Assembly (NCBI GenBank): GCA_023393635.1
Contig: JAEWKT010000048.1
Span: forward strand, 41,594 to 105,593
Origin: Pseudomonadota bacterium
GTDB lineage: Bacteria; Pseudomonadota; Gammaproteobacteria; Pseudomonadales; Moraxellaceae
DNA length: 64,000 nt
Direction: 5' to 3'
The notes under the pieces are model-generated. The model was not told where the DNA came from, ran no database searches, and saw nothing but the letters and a program-made list of their open reading frames with translations. Positions 35,295-44,848 of this stretch are shown here, piece by piece. Both the position numbers and the translations under genes were made by a program. Each line of letters starts with the position of its first letter. Positions within the stretch are counted from its first letter, which is position 1.

Positions 35295-38006
35295 TTAGCC
35301 AGCTTTTAGTAAGCTATTTAAGGTTTCGCACACGCTGCTTGATTTTACTTTTCCTTTTAGAGATTGCAAAATTGCTTGAGCATCACTACGTAGTGGTTCA
35401 GCCAAAGTGTACCAGCGGCTTAATGTCTGTAGCATGCGTGACCCCAAAATCGAGTTTTTTTGATCAAGCTGTAAGGCCATGTCGGCATAAAACTGCATAC
35501 CACTGCTTGTCCATACATTAACGGGGTTAGCAGCAAACTGGCCTGTCACTGCACGAATACGGTTGGGCGTACCCCAGTCAAAATCAGCATGTTGCAGTAA
35601 TTGACGCGCGGCTTGTACATCGGCATTTGGGTTACTCGCCTGCACGGCAAACCATTGATCAAGTGCCAGCGCTTCATGTTTAAAGCGTTGGTAAAAATCA
35701 TTCAATTTATCTTGGGCATCGGGGGCTTGTTTCCATACCAGTTGACGCAGCGCGCCCATCCGTTCTGTCATACACACTGCATTGTCATATTGCTCACTTG
35801 CCCAAGCTAGAGCGCCTGCTATACTGGCACGCACCGCAAAACTAAGCACGACATTACGATAAGCCCGCTTACCCATTTCAATGCTATTGTCTTCAAACGC
35901 AACAATTGGAAGTGCCTTGTAAGCTTCTGGCCAGTAATCTTTTAACTGCAAAGCAATAGCATCAAGCAAATTATCACGCTGCGTATGGACTTTTACGGGA
36001 TCAAAGTTGTGTTCAATACGGCTAGCCAAATAGCCCTCAGTAGGCACTTCTAACAAACGCGAAGCAAGCAAAGCATCTACTTGCCCAACTTTAGGCACAG
36101 CACGGGCAATGGCTTGCAAATAAATAGACGCATCATGCCCTTGCAACAAAATACGCTCTAACAACAGTTGTGCCGCTTGCCATTGGTTAAAACCACTGGT
36201 TTCATTGGCCAGCAAAAAGGCCAAATCTTCATCGCTATAGTTAAAATCAAGCAACACAGGTGCTGAAAAATCACGTAATAGCGACACGATTGGTGCTGCT
36301 TCTACCTGCTCAAATACCACTGTCTGCTCAGTCTGGTTCAGCACAAACAAGCCGTCTTTTAGGTTATTTTGCTGCAATATACTGCTATTTAAAGTAAGTT
36401 GCTGACCTGTTTGCTGGTTAAACAAAGCCACACCAACAGGAATAGGCAGTGCTTGAGGTTCTGGATAATTAGGCCGTTTAGGCGTACTTTGGCTTAAAGT
36501 TAGCGTATAAGTTTTGGCGGCGGCATCATATTGTCCATGGCCTTTTAAGCAAGGTGTGCCTGGCTGGTTATACCACGGCAAAAATTGGTGTAAATCCACC
36601 CCTGATCCATCGCTTAAACTATCAATTAAATCTTCTACTGTTACCGCTTGCCCGTCATGACGCTCAAAATAAGTATCAGTGCCTGCACGGAATTTATCTT
36701 TACCCAGCAAATTGGCCATCATGCGAATTAATTCTGCACCCTTGTCATACACCGTTGCCGTATAAAAGTTATTAATTTCAACAAAATGATCTGGACGTGG
36801 TGGATGCGACAATGGGCCTGCATCTTCTGCAAACTGAATGGACTTTAAGCTAGAGACATCATCAATGCGTTGTACCGCAGGCGACTGTAATGTGGCTGAA
36901 AAACTTTGATCACGATAAACCGTAAACCCTTCTTTTAGACACAACTGAAACCAGTCGCGGCACGTGATTCGATTACCTGTCCAGTTATGAAAATATTCAT
37001 GCGCAATGGTGGATTTCACATAAAACATCGCTGGATCTGTGGTGGTCTGTGGGTCTGCCAATACACAGGCGGTATTAAAAATATTCAGGCCTTTGTTTTC
37101 CATGGCACCCATATTAAACTGGCTCACCGCCACAATCATATAGTTGTCTAAATCATAAGCGCGGCCATAATGCGCCTCATCCCACTGCATAGAATCTTTT
37201 AAGGCTTGCATGGCAATATGACACTTAGGCAAATCCTGCGGTAGCGCATAAATTTCTAAAGCAACTGTGCGGCCTTCTATGGTTGTATAGGTATCTTTTA
37301 AAACATCTAAATCACCAATAACTGCGGCAAACAAGTAGCTTGGCTTTTTGGTAGGATCATGCCAAATGGCATAATGCCGATTGCTATTTCTGCTGTTATC
37401 ACTACTGTCATGGCTGTTGTTATTACTGGTATTTTTTTCTGTTGGCAGATCACCTTTCTCTACCAAGTTACCGTTGGCCAATAAAGTTGGAAATTTTTTA
37501 TCCGCTTCAATCCGCGTGGTAAACACCGTTAGCACATCGGGACGATCTGGAAAAAAGGTGATTTTGCGAAAACCTTCTGGCTCGTTTTGGGTAACAAACA
37601 AATTTCCTGCCTGATATAAGCCCTCAAGCTGCGTATTCGTTTCTGGATGAATCTTAACGCTAATGTTAAGCTCGCAACTGTCAGGCGCATTGCTAATCAT
37701 CAGTTGCTCGGCATCAAGTTGATAATCATTTTGGCCTAAAGCAGCACCGTTAAGACTAATATTTAATAACTCCAGATCACGGCCAAATAAAACAAGATCG
37801 CCTTGATGCTGCCGCTGCATGGTTAGCTTGCTGTGTACCAAGGTTTGCTCATCAAATACCTGAATCGTTAAATCGACATTGAGTACTTCAAAACTAGGTG
37901 GCGTATAGTCTTTCAGATAAATAGTTTGATGATTCTCTTCATGACTTACTTCATGGTGTTCTTCACCAGCTTGAGTAATCGATTCTGGGCTAACAGCAGT
38001 GTTCAT
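35295..38006 (-). CDS. pepN: Aminopeptidase N (M1 family)
   Basis: A zinc aminopeptidase that trims N-terminal residues of peptides in the cytoplasm. The substrate loop GAMEN lies at about residues 300-304 and the zinc motif HEYFHNWTGNR at about 336-346. Start at the ATG at 38006 is supported by AAGGA nine bases upstream; the frame extends nine codons further but without a ribosome site. A Ser/Asn-rich insert (about residues 191-211, NTSNNNSHDSSDNSRN) separates two strands of the N-terminal domain. About 903 residues, close to E. coli PepN (870). Confidence 0.95.
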   Translation of the reverse strand: MNTAVSPESITQAGEEHHEVSHEENHQTIYLKDYTPPSFEVLNVDLTIQVFDEQTLVHSKLTMQRQHQGDLVLFGRDLELLNISLNGAALGQNDYQLDAEQLMISNAPDSCELNISVKIHPETNTQLEGLYQAGNLFVTQNEPEGFRKITFFPDRPDVLTVFTTRIEADKKFPTLLANGNLVEKGDLPTEKNTSNNNSHDSSDNSRNSNRHYAIWHDPTKKPSYLFAAVIGDLDVLKDTYTTIEGRTVALEIYALPQDLPKCHIAMQALKDSMQWDEAHYGRAYDLDNYMIVAVSQFNMGAMENKGLNIFNTACVLADPQTTTDPAMFYVKSTIAHEYFHNWTGNRITCRDWFQLCLKEGFTVYRDQSFSATLQSPAVQRIDDVSSLKSIQFAEDAGPLSHPPRPDHFVEINNFYTATVYDKGAELIRMMANLLGKDKFRAGTDTYFERHDGQAVTVEDLIDSLSDGSGVDLHQFLPWYNQPGTPCLKGHGQYDAAAKTYTLTLSQSTPKRPNYPEPQALPIPVGVALFNQQTGQQLTLNSSILQQNNLKDGLFVLNQTEQTVVFEQVEAAPIVSLLRDFSAPVLLDFNYSDEDLAFLLANETSGFNQWQAAQLLLERILLQGHDASIYLQAIARAVPKVGQVDALLASRLLEVPTEGYLASRIEHNFDPVKVHTQRDNLLDAIALQLKDYWPEAYKALPIVAFEDNSIEMGKRAYRNVVLSFAVRASIAGALAWASEQYDNAVCMTERMGALRQLVWKQAPDAQDKLNDFYQRFKHEALALDQWFAVQASNPNADVQAARQLLQHADFDWGTPNRIRAVTGQFAANPVNVWTSSGMQFYADMALQLDQKNSILGSRMLQTLSRWYTLAEPLRSDAQAILQSLKGKVKSSSVCETLNSLLKAG

Positions 38007-38141
38007 GCAAAAATCCTTGTTCCAGCAATGCAAATAAAAAATGTATACCTTTTTGCGGTATTTTTAGAGCCTTGGGTTGTGAGTTGGGGTTAAGTTTTGT
38101 GAAGGCCAAAGCAGCCAAGGGTCAAGCAAACGCTCAAATCA

Positions 38142-38993
38142 CTACGCCCTAACAATCAACTCATAACCGCTAAATTTACGCATATTGAGCACACCAGTAT
38201 CCAAAAGTAAATATTGGCCTTTAATACCGTTTAAGCGCCCTTTAATGATGTCGGTTTTATCAAAATTATGTGTACTGATTTTGCTAGGATATTTTTCTAC
38301 AGGATAAATAAACTCACGCATTTGCTCCTGTTGCAATAACGCCACTTGCTCAGGATACGCATGTTGTAGCTTGCCTAAATCAGCCTCATAACGGTTAAAA
38401 ATATCATCACGAATCTGTATTAAATCTAATGGTTCGGCTTCACCTTTTAAGAGTTTGCGCCAGTCGGTTTTATCTGCCATATCTTGTGCCAGTAACACCT
38501 CTACTACACCCGATAAAAAGCGGCTTTGCGTTTCAAATATAGGAATCGCCTGTGTGGCACCCTGATCCAGCCAGCGCGTTGGCATCTGATTATGCCTGGT
38601 AATGCCTACTTTTAAGCCACTCGAATTGGCCAAATAAACAACATGCGAATTAAAACACACGCGCTCTGCCCACTCAGGCTCGCGGCAAGTTCCTAAATGA
38701 AAATGGCAGGTTTCTGGTTTCATCATGCACAAATCACATGATGCCTTGGTTTTAAAACACTTAAAGCAATTGCCTTGCGCAAATGACTTATTGGTCCTTG
38801 CCCCACAAGACACACAAGTGATTCTGCCTGTCCATTGCAACTCAATGTGATTGCCCACTAGCTGTGTAAACGGTGATTCAAATGGGTCTAAAACCAGACT
38901 ATACTGCACATCTGCTGTCAATGAACCTGTGGCCGTGGTGCTTGTTTCGCCAAGTCTTACCCGCATTTTTTGGCAGATGCCCTGATATTCCAT
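38142..38993 (-). CDS. DUF2797-family protein
   Basis: A 283-residue protein with four CxxC-like pairs (CVSCGARTNK, CFKCFKTKASCDLC), likely a zinc-binding site. The segment VYLANSSGLKVGITRHNQMPTRW resembles the start of a GIY-YIG nuclease fold. Function is unknown for the family. It lies 135 bp upstream of pepN on the same strand and might be co-transcribed with it. Confidence 0.78.
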   Translation of the reverse strand: MEYQGICQKMRVRLGETSTTATGSLTADVQYSLVLDPFESPFTQLVGNHIELQWTGRITCVSCGARTNKSFAQGNCFKCFKTKASCDLCMMKPETCHFHLGTCREPEWAERVCFNSHVVYLANSSGLKVGITRHNQMPTRWLDQGATQAIPIFETQSRFLSGVVEVLLAQDMADKTDWRKLLKGEAEPLDLIQIRDDIFNRYEADLGKLQHAYPEQVALLQQEQMREFIYPVEKYPSKISTHNFDKTDIIKGRLNGIKGQYLLLDTGVLNMRKFSGYELIVRA

Positions 38994-39057
38994 GGTGACT
39001 ACAACCCTACTGTTTACTGTTAGAGCTCACAAAAGCTAAATAATAAAGGATACGCCC

Positions 39058-39624
39058 GTGACCGAACGGTTAATTGATATTTTGCCGCTAATTCAACAAC
39101 TGGCTCAAAAAAAATCCATTGCGCACGGTTTAATGATTGGCCAGCAATGCTCACTAGCAGACTGGCCTGGAGAGTGGCAAACCCTTGCATTCCATCAACT
39201 AGAAAAATTACCGTTTACACAACGTTTTGACTTGGCAGTGGTTGATTTGACCCAGAGCAATACTATTACCAGCCCCAGTCACGATTATGAAGGTAAATTA
39301 ATACTTGGCAAGGTGAACCCGCTTACAAATACAGCAACTAGCCAACCCGATAGCGCAATTAGCAATTTAGACTTTTTGGCTAAACAAAAATCCCTTACAC
39401 AAGGTTTGACCAGATTAAGGGATTTATTGGCACGTCAGGTATTAGTGCTGGCTAACCAGCAATATAGCTCACTGCTACATACGCTGGGCTTTAGCCAAGT
39501 TGAGCAGCTTGAACAAGAAATGTTTATTTGGCAATTTAATATTTTATCTTATAAACAAACGCCAGACTGGCTTAATTCCAAATATTGGGCTAACCCTGAA
39601 AACTGGGATAAATACCGTTGGTAA
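39058..39624 (+). CDS. DUF6231-like protein (GTG start)
   Basis: A 188-residue protein starting GTGACCGAACGG at 39058 with AAAGGA ten bases upstream. It has the mixed alpha/beta look of a small Rossmann-like domain (FDLAVVDL, KLILGKVN). The resemblance to DUF6231 of pseudomonads and Acinetobacter is from memory. Function unknown. Confidence 0.55.
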   Translation: MTERLIDILPLIQQLAQKKSIAHGLMIGQQCSLADWPGEWQTLAFHQLEKLPFTQRFDLAVVDLTQSNTITSPSHDYEGKLILGKVNPLTNTATSQPDSAISNLDFLAKQKSLTQGLTRLRDLLARQVLVLANQQYSSLLHTLGFSQVEQLEQEMFIWQFNILSYKQTPDWLNSKYWANPENWDKYRW

Positions 39625-39663
39625 AATACTACGCTGTTATAAAATAATTTTATCAGTTTTTCC

Positions 39664-39705
39664 GCCTAAAACGGGTATATGCTAGAATAACCCGAATTTT
39701 TAGGC
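39664..39705. terminator. Hairpin between the DUF6231-like gene and yebC
   Basis: GCCTAAAA (39664-39671) pairs with TTTTAGGC (39698-39705), and inside it CGGGT pairs with ACCCG. An extended -10 motif TG-C-TAGAAT (39680-39688) lies in the loop and could be the yebC promoter, so the element may join a terminator with a promoter. No good -35 box is seen. Confidence 0.45.
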
Positions 39706-39852
39706 CTGTGCGATTTTGCATTCCATAACAGATCAAAGCATCTTTAACTGGTTATTTTTTAAAAGATGTTTTTAATTCAGTCTTTTATTTAACACATGGC
39801 TTTAAGACAACTGATTGTAAAAAGTAATTTTTAAGACTTCGGGAGTACCAAC

Positions 39853-40617
39853 ATGGCTGGACATTCCAAATGGGCCAATATTAAACATCGCAAAGCCAAG
39901 CAGGATGCTTCACGCGGTAAGTTATTCACCAAGTATATTCGTGAATTGGTCAGCGCGTCCAAACAAGGTGACCCTGATCCTGCTAAAAACCCCCGTTTGC
40001 GCGCTGTGGTCGAAAAAGCATTGTCTGTGAATATGACCCGCGACACCATTAATCGTGCAATTCAGCGCGGTGCAGGTAGTGATGAAGCAGACAACCTAAA
40101 AGAAATTAGCTATGAAGGGTATGGTGTTGGTGGCGTTGCCGTACTCATTGAAACCATGACTGATAATATTAATCGCACTGTCCCTGAAGTGCGTCATTGC
40201 TTTAGCAAAACTGGCGGTAACTTGGGCACCACAGGCTCAGTGGCTTATTTATTTACCAAGCGTGGTGAAATTAGCTTTGAAGATGTGTCGCTAGAAGACA
40301 AGATTATGGACGTTGCGCTTGAAGCAGGCGCAGAAGATATTGAAGTAAGCGATGATGGTATTTTGGTAATTACCACTAGCGACAACTTCGGTGAAATACA
40401 GGATGCATTAAGTGCGGCTGGCTTAAAATCTGATAATGCAGAAGTGACCATGCATCCCTCGACAGAAGCAGATATCAGCGATCCTGATATGGCTAAACAA
40501 ATTATTAAAATGATTGATATGTTAGAAGACTTGGACGACGTGCAAAACGTATATACCAACGCCAATATTTCTGATGAAGCAATGGCTGCCATAGAAAATG
40601 AAACTTTTAAAGGTTAA
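39853..40617 (+). CDS. yebC: YebC/PmpR-family protein
   Basis: A 254-residue protein of the TACO1/YebC family. Some members bind DNA as regulators; recent work links others to translation of proline-rich stretches. The signature MAGHSKWANIKHRKAKQDA and the later GPGGVAVLIE-like region (YEGYGVGGVAVLIETMTDN) are present. The ribosome site GGGAG lies seven bases before the ATG. A 228-bp leader precedes it. Confidence 0.92.
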   Translation: MAGHSKWANIKHRKAKQDASRGKLFTKYIRELVSASKQGDPDPAKNPRLRAVVEKALSVNMTRDTINRAIQRGAGSDEADNLKEISYEGYGVGGVAVLIETMTDNINRTVPEVRHCFSKTGGNLGTTGSVAYLFTKRGEISFEDVSLEDKIMDVALEAGAEDIEVSDDGILVITTSDNFGEIQDALSAAGLKSDNAEVTMHPSTEADISDPDMAKQIIKMIDMLEDLDDVQNVYTNANISDEAMAAIENETFKG

Positions 40618-40687
40618 ATTTATTCCTTAACTTTCAGGACGCGTGGCTGAGTATTGTTCTAAGCCGCGCCTCTGTATTTTATAAGTA

Positions 40688-41023
40688 TTAACCCGAGAAA
40701 TTGGGCTGAACAATAATAATTAAAGCACCTACCGCGATCACAAAAGCACCGCATATATCCCATGCGGTTAAATTTACCTTGTCCACCACATACAACCATA
40801 GCAACGCCACGCCAATATACACACCGCCATAGGCAGCATAGACACGCCCTGCTGCTGTGGGATGCAAAGTCAATAACCAGACAAACAACATTAAACTGAG
40901 TATGGCAGGCAATAAAAACCATGCTGGCTTATTTTGCTTTAATACCAGATAAGGCAAATAACAACCTACAATCTCTGCCAAAGCCGTTAAACCAAATAAA
41001 CCCAAAGTTTTCAAAACTAACAT
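40688..41023 (-). CDS. YnfA-family (UPF0060) small membrane protein
   Basis: A 111-residue protein with four hydrophobic helices. GLFGLTALAEIVGCYLPY and AGRVYAAYGGVYIG are the family signatures, and the protein resembles small multidrug resistance efflux subunits. YnfA relatives have been reported as SMR-type pumps; transport here is not shown. It sits between yebC and clpA. Confidence 0.85.
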   Translation of the reverse strand: MLVLKTLGLFGLTALAEIVGCYLPYLVLKQNKPAWFLLPAILSLMLFVWLLTLHPTAAGRVYAAYGGVYIGVALLWLYVVDKVNLTAWDICGAFVIAVGALIIIVQPNFSG

Positions 41024-41061
41024 AAATTTAATTCTTTTAAGTTTTTATGAAAATAAGACAT

Positions 41062-41091
41062 AAAAAAAACCAGCATAGCGCTGGTTTTTTT
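41062..41091 (-). terminator. clpA terminator
   Basis: AAAAAACCAGC pairs with GCTGGTTTTTT around a 5-nt loop, eight bp after the clpA stop. The flanking A and T runs allow it to act in both directions. Confidence 0.85.
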
Positions 41092-41098
41092 ATTGTAA

Positions 41099-43393
41099 TT
41101 AAGCAGGCTCAGCGGTTTGATTTTCAACTTCCAAAATCAAACCAGTCTCACCATCGTCCTTATCACCAACCGACACATGGACAAAACCACCATTTGTCGC
41201 CAGTGAACCAAACAGGATCATTTCTGCCAATGGTTTTTTCAGTTCGTCCTGAATTAGACGCTGCATTGGACGTGCGCCCATGTATTGATCATAACCACGC
41301 TCACCCAACCATTTTCTAGCATCATCGTCTACTTCAAGCACTACTTTTTTATCATCAAGTTGTGCTTGTAATTCGATTAAGAACTTATCTACCACCGAAT
41401 CAATAATGCTAGCAGGGAGCGGCTTAAATTGCACAATAGCATCTAAACGGTTGCGGAACTCAGGTGCAAAGGCACGCTTCATCGCCTCTTTGTTGTCATT
41501 GCTGTGATCCTGCAAGGCAAAACCAATACTTGAGCGTGCAATACTTTCTGCACCAATATTGGTAGTCATCACTAAAACCACATGTCGGAAGTCGCTCTTA
41601 CGACCGTTATTATCGGTTAATGTGCCATGATCCATAATTTGTAGCAGGATATTAAACACATCAGGATGCGCTTTTTCAATTTCATCAAGCAACAGCACAC
41701 AATGCGGCTGTTTATTAACGGCATCGGTGAGTAAACCACCCTGATCAAAACCAACATAACCTGGAGGCGCACCAATTAAGCGTGAAACGGCATGCCGCTC
41801 CATATATTCAGACATATCAAAACGTATTAGCTCAACACCCAGAATCTTTGCTAACTGGCGTGTTACTTCGGTTTTACCAACGCCTGTAGGACCTGCAAAC
41901 ATAAAACTGCCTACTGGCTTTTCAGGTGCTTTTAAACCAGCACGCGATAGTTTAATTGCAGATGCCAAAGTGGTAATAGCTTCATCCTGGCCAAACACCA
42001 CCCGTTTTAGATCACGCTCTAAATTCTCAAGCGTACTCTTATCGTCGCTAGAAACGGTTTTGGGCGGTATGCGGGCAATACGAGCCACAATATCTTCAAT
42101 TTCTGGCACTGCAATCACTTTATTGCTATCAGGCAATAACCGTTGGCGCGCCCCAGCTTCATCAATGACATCAATAGCTTTATCTGGCAAAAAACGCTCA
42201 TGAATGTGTTTAGACGATAATTCAGCGGCCGAAGTTAACGCGGCATCAGTATAAGATACGCCATGAAACTCTTCGAAACGGCTACGCAGACCACGCAAAA
42301 TCTCAACAGTGTCCTGAACGCTCGGCTCATTGACATCAATTTTTTGAAAACGACGTGACAAGGCATGGTCTTTTTCAAACACGGTACGATATTCAGTATA
42401 AGTGGTAGAACCAATACAACGTAAACTACCGTTAGCCAGCGCGGGTTTAATCAGGTTGGATGCATCCATGGTGCTACCCATGCTAGAACCTGCCCCAATG
42501 ATCATGTGAATTTCATCAATAAACAAAATCGCATCAGGTTTTTTCTTTAAAGCATTGAGCAATTGCTTAATACGCTTTTCAAAATCACCACGGTATTTAG
42601 TTCCTGCCACCAATGCGCCAATATCCAGGCTAAAAATTTCAGCATTAAGTAGCGGCTCAGGTGCTTTTTGGTTCACAATGAGCCAAGCCAGACCTTCGGC
42701 AATAGAAGTTTTACCCACGCCAGGATCACCTACCAATAACGGGTTATTTTTTCGGCGACGGCATAAAATCTGGGCAGTGCGCTCAATTTCCTTTTCACGG
42801 CCAATTAAGGGATCGGTACGGCCTTTTTCTGCCTCTTTATTTAAATTGACGGTATACAGCTCAAGTGGACCCTGTAGGCGTTTGGCAGCTGTTTCGTTTG
42901 CTTCATCATTTCCTTCTTCATCGGATAACTCATCATCATTAAGATGCATTTCTTCATCTTTACGAGTGCCATGCGATAAATACTGGGTGAGATCCAGGCG
43001 GTTAATCTGTTGTTTCTTCAGTAAATACACAGCAAAGCTATCACGTTCAGAATACATGGCAACCAGTACATCCGCGCCTTCTACCGCACGGTCACCGCCG
43101 CCCGAAGACTGAACATGAAAAATCGAACGCTGTAAAATACGATCAAAGCTCTCAGTTGGATGCGGTGCCTGATCACTATTTTCACCCAGTCTTGGTGTGT
43201 GCTGCTCAATATAATCTTCTAGCTCGTGTCTTAAACTGGCTATATCTGCACCGCAGGCCTTTAACGCATTCACGGCCGAGTCGTTTTCTAGCAGCGATAG
43301 CAATAAATGCTCTACGGTTAAAAACTCATGGCGTTTTTGGCGCGCCATACTAACGGCCAAACGTAACGATACTTCTAGATGACGACTGAGCAT
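41099..43393 (-). CDS. clpA: ATP-dependent Clp protease ATP-binding subunit ClpA
   Basis: The hexameric unfoldase that feeds ClpP, also receiving N-degron substrates from ClpS. Clp N-domain is residues about 1-145. Two AAA+ modules follow, with Walker A GDPGVGKTS and GPTGVGKTE. Tail motifs APPGYVGFDQGG and GARPMQRLIQ are present. The ATG at 43393 is chosen (GAGG six bases upstream, and a perfect match to the known N-terminus MLSRHLEVSL); the 12 codons before it overlap the clpS stop. Length is 764 residues. It starts eight bases after clpS, so the two are coupled. Confidence 0.95.
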   Translation of the reverse strand: MLSRHLEVSLRLAVSMARQKRHEFLTVEHLLLSLLENDSAVNALKACGADIASLRHELEDYIEQHTPRLGENSDQAPHPTESFDRILQRSIFHVQSSGGGDRAVEGADVLVAMYSERDSFAVYLLKKQQINRLDLTQYLSHGTRKDEEMHLNDDELSDEEGNDEANETAAKRLQGPLELYTVNLNKEAEKGRTDPLIGREKEIERTAQILCRRRKNNPLLVGDPGVGKTSIAEGLAWLIVNQKAPEPLLNAEIFSLDIGALVAGTKYRGDFEKRIKQLLNALKKKPDAILFIDEIHMIIGAGSSMGSTMDASNLIKPALANGSLRCIGSTTYTEYRTVFEKDHALSRRFQKIDVNEPSVQDTVEILRGLRSRFEEFHGVSYTDAALTSAAELSSKHIHERFLPDKAIDVIDEAGARQRLLPDSNKVIAVPEIEDIVARIARIPPKTVSSDDKSTLENLERDLKRVVFGQDEAITTLASAIKLSRAGLKAPEKPVGSFMFAGPTGVGKTEVTRQLAKILGVELIRFDMSEYMERHAVSRLIGAPPGYVGFDQGGLLTDAVNKQPHCVLLLDEIEKAHPDVFNILLQIMDHGTLTDNNGRKSDFRHVVLVMTTNIGAESIARSSIGFALQDHSNDNKEAMKRAFAPEFRNRLDAIVQFKPLPASIIDSVVDKFLIELQAQLDDKKVVLEVDDDARKWLGERGYDQYMGARPMQRLIQDELKKPLAEMILFGSLATNGGFVHVSVGDKDDGETGLILEVENQTAEPA

Positions 43394-43401
43394 GTTGACC
43401 T

Positions 43402-43902
43402 CTATTCTGGTTGCGGCTCGATCTGGCAAAGGAGTGGATGACCTTGTGCGCGAGCATAGTTATTTACCTGCTGTGCCTTGGTTTCTGCAATATCACGTGG
43501 ATAACTGCCAGCAACCCCTTTACCTCTATAATGTACTGTTAGCATTACCTCGGTGGCACGGTCAAGATCAAGAGCAAAATAAACTTGCAATATTTCTATC
43601 ACAAACTCCATGGGGGTATAGTCATCATTAAACAAGACAACTGCATAAAAAGGTGGTTGCTTAAGCTTGGGCGGTGCAGTCATGACATCAAGATTTTCCT
43701 GTAAATCACCTTGATGTTGAATATCATTTTCATCCACAGCCATGCAATTTAACTGATTATTTTTATTATAATTTTCTGAAGAGGTTGGCAAATGCCAATC
43801 GACTAAACCCTGCTGTACAAAGGCATGCTTGTGGGCACGCAACAGCGCTTGCTGAGTTTTATTTCTTACAGAGCGCTTGAACAGTTTTTGCGCATCCAAC
43901 AT
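43402..43902 (-). CDS. clpS: ClpS adaptor with a long N-terminal extension
   Basis: ClpS hands N-degron substrates to ClpA. The core from about residue 82 is typical: YAVVLFNDDYTPMEFVIEIL, ATEVMLTVHYRGKG and GHPLLCQIE. Before it are about 80 residues, against about 25 in E. coli ClpS. The ATG at 43902 is backed by GAGG eight bases upstream, while the later ATG (43743) has none, so the extension appears real. Its first part is basic (KLFKRSVRNKTQQALLRAHKH). Since the ClpS N-terminus acts in ClpA binding, the extension could change delivery. Confidence 0.88.
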   Translation of the reverse strand: MLDAQKLFKRSVRNKTQQALLRAHKHAFVQQGLVDWHLPTSSENYNKNNQLNCMAVDENDIQHQGDLQENLDVMTAPPKLKQPPFYAVVLFNDDYTPMEFVIEILQVYFALDLDRATEVMLTVHYRGKGVAGSYPRDIAETKAQQVNNYARAQGHPLLCQIEPQPE

Positions 43903-43964
43903 TCATTCAACCTCGTGTATAAACAATAATGCATTGATAAGAAATTACAAAACTAAAACCAAGG

Positions 43965-44720
43965 CTAATCGGCATTGGCCTCAGCTTCGGGAATCTCAGA
44001 CAATATCGCAGGTGTGTCATTAATTACAGCACCTTTCTCCCAGGCAAAGCGTTTGGTCACCGAGCTACCACCGCCTTGCAGGCGCACTTCAATAAATTGC
44101 GGTGTAAAACCTGATGGCATGGTCCAGCGACCCGTCAGGCGTTCAAAGCTATCAAAGCTATAAGAATTATCTGCTAAGGGTATTGTCAAAATATTATCGC
44201 CATTAATCAGGCGCATTTGTACCGTGCCTTGTGCCCGTCTTTTATTGGGTTGCAACTGCATTAAATCAAGGCGGTATTCATAAGCTCTATCGGGTAATGG
44301 TTTAATATCAATATTTTGTACGGTTAAGGCCACGCCACCACGTAAGCGTAAAACCTCCCTATAAATATCGCGCTGTTGTTCAATTTGTTGTCGCAAATCA
44401 GTTTCTTTTCTCAAACTTAACGTTAAGTCATTTGAACTTGCCAAAGCCAGATCACGCTCTTGTACAGCAGTATTTAGGCTGGTATTTAAAATAGTCATGG
44501 CTTGCTTTTGTTGCTGTACCACATCGTTTAGCTGTTCAGCATCAGCACTAAAACCTACCGCAGTCAAACCTTGCTGGTGCCCGATAGAGTAACCCATCAA
44601 TAAGCTGCCCCCACCAACAATGACTCCACCTAACACAATGGGTAAATTGGAATGGATAAAACGCTTAAACGAAGATGGTGGTTTACTCTCCACGATTAAC
44701 GGTTGTTCTGCATCACTCAT
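43965..44720 (-). CDS. DUF6776-like inner-membrane protein
   Basis: A 251-residue protein with one N-terminal anchor (LPIVLGGVIVGGGSLLMGYSIG, about residues 25-46), a coiled coil at about 65-125 and a beta-rich periplasmic domain at the end. The resemblance to DUF6776 of gamma-proteobacteria is from memory. Start at ATG 44720 is preferred to a TTG five codons earlier. It lies between argC and clpS on the same strand. Function unknown. Confidence 0.6.
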   Translation of the reverse strand: MSDAEQPLIVESKPPSSFKRFIHSNLPIVLGGVIVGGGSLLMGYSIGHQQGLTAVGFSADAEQLNDVVQQQKQAMTILNTSLNTAVQERDLALASSNDLTLSLRKETDLRQQIEQQRDIYREVLRLRGGVALTVQNIDIKPLPDRAYEYRLDLMQLQPNKRRAQGTVQMRLINGDNILTIPLADNSYSFDSFERLTGRWTMPSGFTPQFIEVRLQGGGSSVTKRFAWEKGAVINDTPAILSEIPEAEANAD

Positions 44721-44760
44721 GCTATTGCTACTCAATCATCATTATAATAAATCAAGACAA

Positions 44761-44792
44761 CATTGAAGCGTTTTATCCCTCACGCTTCAATG
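44761..44792 (-). terminator. Hairpin after argC
   Basis: CATTGAAGCG pairs perfectly with CGCTTCAATG around a 12-nt loop. Lying between argC and the next gene of the same strand, it could end most argC transcripts; the U-tract is weak. Confidence 0.45.
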
Positions 44793-44848
44793 CCTGTTTG
44801 TTAATATTTTTATGCCTCAAGCTTAAGCGTTATCTTGCTTTGCTGTCT

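Noticed and set aside
40659..40922. An 87-codon minus-strand frame within ynfA
   Set aside because: It is an out-of-frame shadow; the YnfA frame (40688-41023) has the family signatures.
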